Source of the DNA: Desulfarculaceae bacterium JdFR-95
GTDB taxonomy: Bacteria > Desulfobacterota > Desulfarculia > Desulfarculales > Desulfarculaceae
Direction of reading: 5' to 3'
Length of the DNA: 5,653 bases
Assembly: GCA_002011835.1 (NCBI GenBank)
Contig: MTPE01000420.1
Location: 1 to 5,653 of the forward strand
Position 1 is the stretch's first letter. Every line of letters begins with the position of its first letter. The notes under the pieces are model-generated. The model made no database searches. It was not told the DNA's origin and saw only the letters and a list, made by a program, of their open reading frames with translations. Shown piece by piece: positions 5,234-5,653 of the stretch. The position numbers were made by a program, and so were the translations under genes.

Positions 5234-5653
5234 CTAGGTGAGCCAGCGCTTGCGACGCTTGTAGTGCTTCACGTCCCGATAGGAACGCTTGGTGCCCATC
5301 TCGGTCAGGCCCAGGTAGAACTGCTTCACGTCCTCGTTGTTCTTGAGCTTCTCCGTGGTGTCGTCCAGGACGATCTTGCCGTTCTCCATGATGTAGCCGT
5401 GATGGGCGATGTTCAGGGCCATACGCGCATTCTGCTCCACCAACAGGATGGTGGTGCCCAGCTCCTGGTTGAGCTTGACGATGATCTCGAAGATCTCGCT
5501 CACCAGAAGCGGCGACAGACCCAGGGAGGGCTCGTCCAGCATCATCAGCTTGGGCCGGGCCATCATGCCGCGGCCGATGACCAGCATCTGCTGCTCGCCG
5601 CCGGAGAGATAGCCGGCCAGGCCGTTCTCACGCTCCTTGAGCCGGGGGAAGTA
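5234..5653 (-). CDS. livF: LivF-type branched-chain amino acid ABC transporter ATP-binding protein (N-terminus cut off by window edge)
   Basis: The visible 139 residues run in from the right edge and end in TAG at 5234-5236. They contain the ABC signature LSGGEQQ, Walker B KLMMLDEPSLGLSP and TTILLVEQNARMAL, where Gln takes the place of the switch histidine, as is usual in LivF. The segment YIMENGKIVLDD and an NNEDVKQFYLG ending are also LivF-like. LivF pairs with LivG on the inner face of the membrane to power uptake by LivH/LivM with a periplasmic binding protein. The Walker A half of the protein and the other transporter genes lie beyond the window. After the usual YLG end there is a basic tail of about 25 residues (VKHYKRRKRWL near the end), which I recall from LivF proteins next to PaaK-like ligases. 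The substrate may be an aromatic or short-chain acid rather than an amino acid, given the ligase next door (inference). Confidence 0.93.
   Translation of the reverse strand, partial: YFPRLKERENGLAGYLSGGEQQMLVIGRGMMARPKLMMLDEPSLGLSPLLVSEIFEIIVKLNQELGTTILLVEQNARMALNIAHHGYIMENGKIVLDDTTEKLKNNEDVKQFYLGLTEMGTKRSYRDVKHYKRRKRWLT

Overview
This is a GC-rich bacterial window. It holds six protein-coding genes, two of them cut by the window edges, plus a 98-bp tandem repeat array and two well-formed terminator hairpins. No rRNA, tRNA, insertion sequence, integrase or CRISPR array is visible. The gene content (molybdenum-hydroxylase maturation factors beside an acyl-CoA ligase and a branched-chain-type ABC transporter), the strong Shine-Dalgarno sites and the codon use would fit a metabolically versatile proteobacterium or a Desulfobacterota-like anaerobe. 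The taxonomic guess is weak and rests only on gene content and composition.

Left half, a maturation island for molybdenum hydroxylases. A CoxD-like MoxR AAA+ ATPase (minus strand, start at 710, running off the left edge) is divergent from a plus-strand run. That run is a YqeB/EF2563-family protein of the selenium-dependent molybdenum hydroxylase system (892-1704), a two-domain XdhC/CoxI-family protein (1817-2914) and a 144-residue protein of unknown function (2938-3372). A roughly 180-bp divergent control region carries an extended -10 site for yqeB, a good -35/-10 pair for the ATPase, and a perfect GTATAC-T-GTATAC palindrome over the ATPase -10. In known systems XdhC carries and protects the molybdenum cofactor, CoxD remodels the active-site cluster of CO-dehydrogenase-type enzymes, and YqeB goes with selenium-dependent hydroxylases. 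All three act on maturation, and the hydroxylase subunits themselves lie outside this window.

Middle, 3371-3805. About 435 bp without a gene hold three and a half copies of a 98-bp repeat rich in short hairpins, beginning inside the stop codon of the unknown gene. A bidirectional intrinsic terminator with A/T flanks follows and separates the two convergent transcription units.

Right half, minus strand. A LivF-type ABC transporter ATPase (5234 to beyond the right edge) lies upstream of a divergent phenylacetate-CoA-ligase-like adenylating enzyme (3806-5089), which lacks the usual SSGTTG-type phosphate loop. Between them is a GNRA-capped terminator-like hairpin 33 nt before the ligase start, suggesting attenuated or partial read-through expression. 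Together they suggest uptake of a carboxylic or amino acid by a Liv-type transporter and its activation to a CoA thioester. The substrate cannot be read from the sequence.
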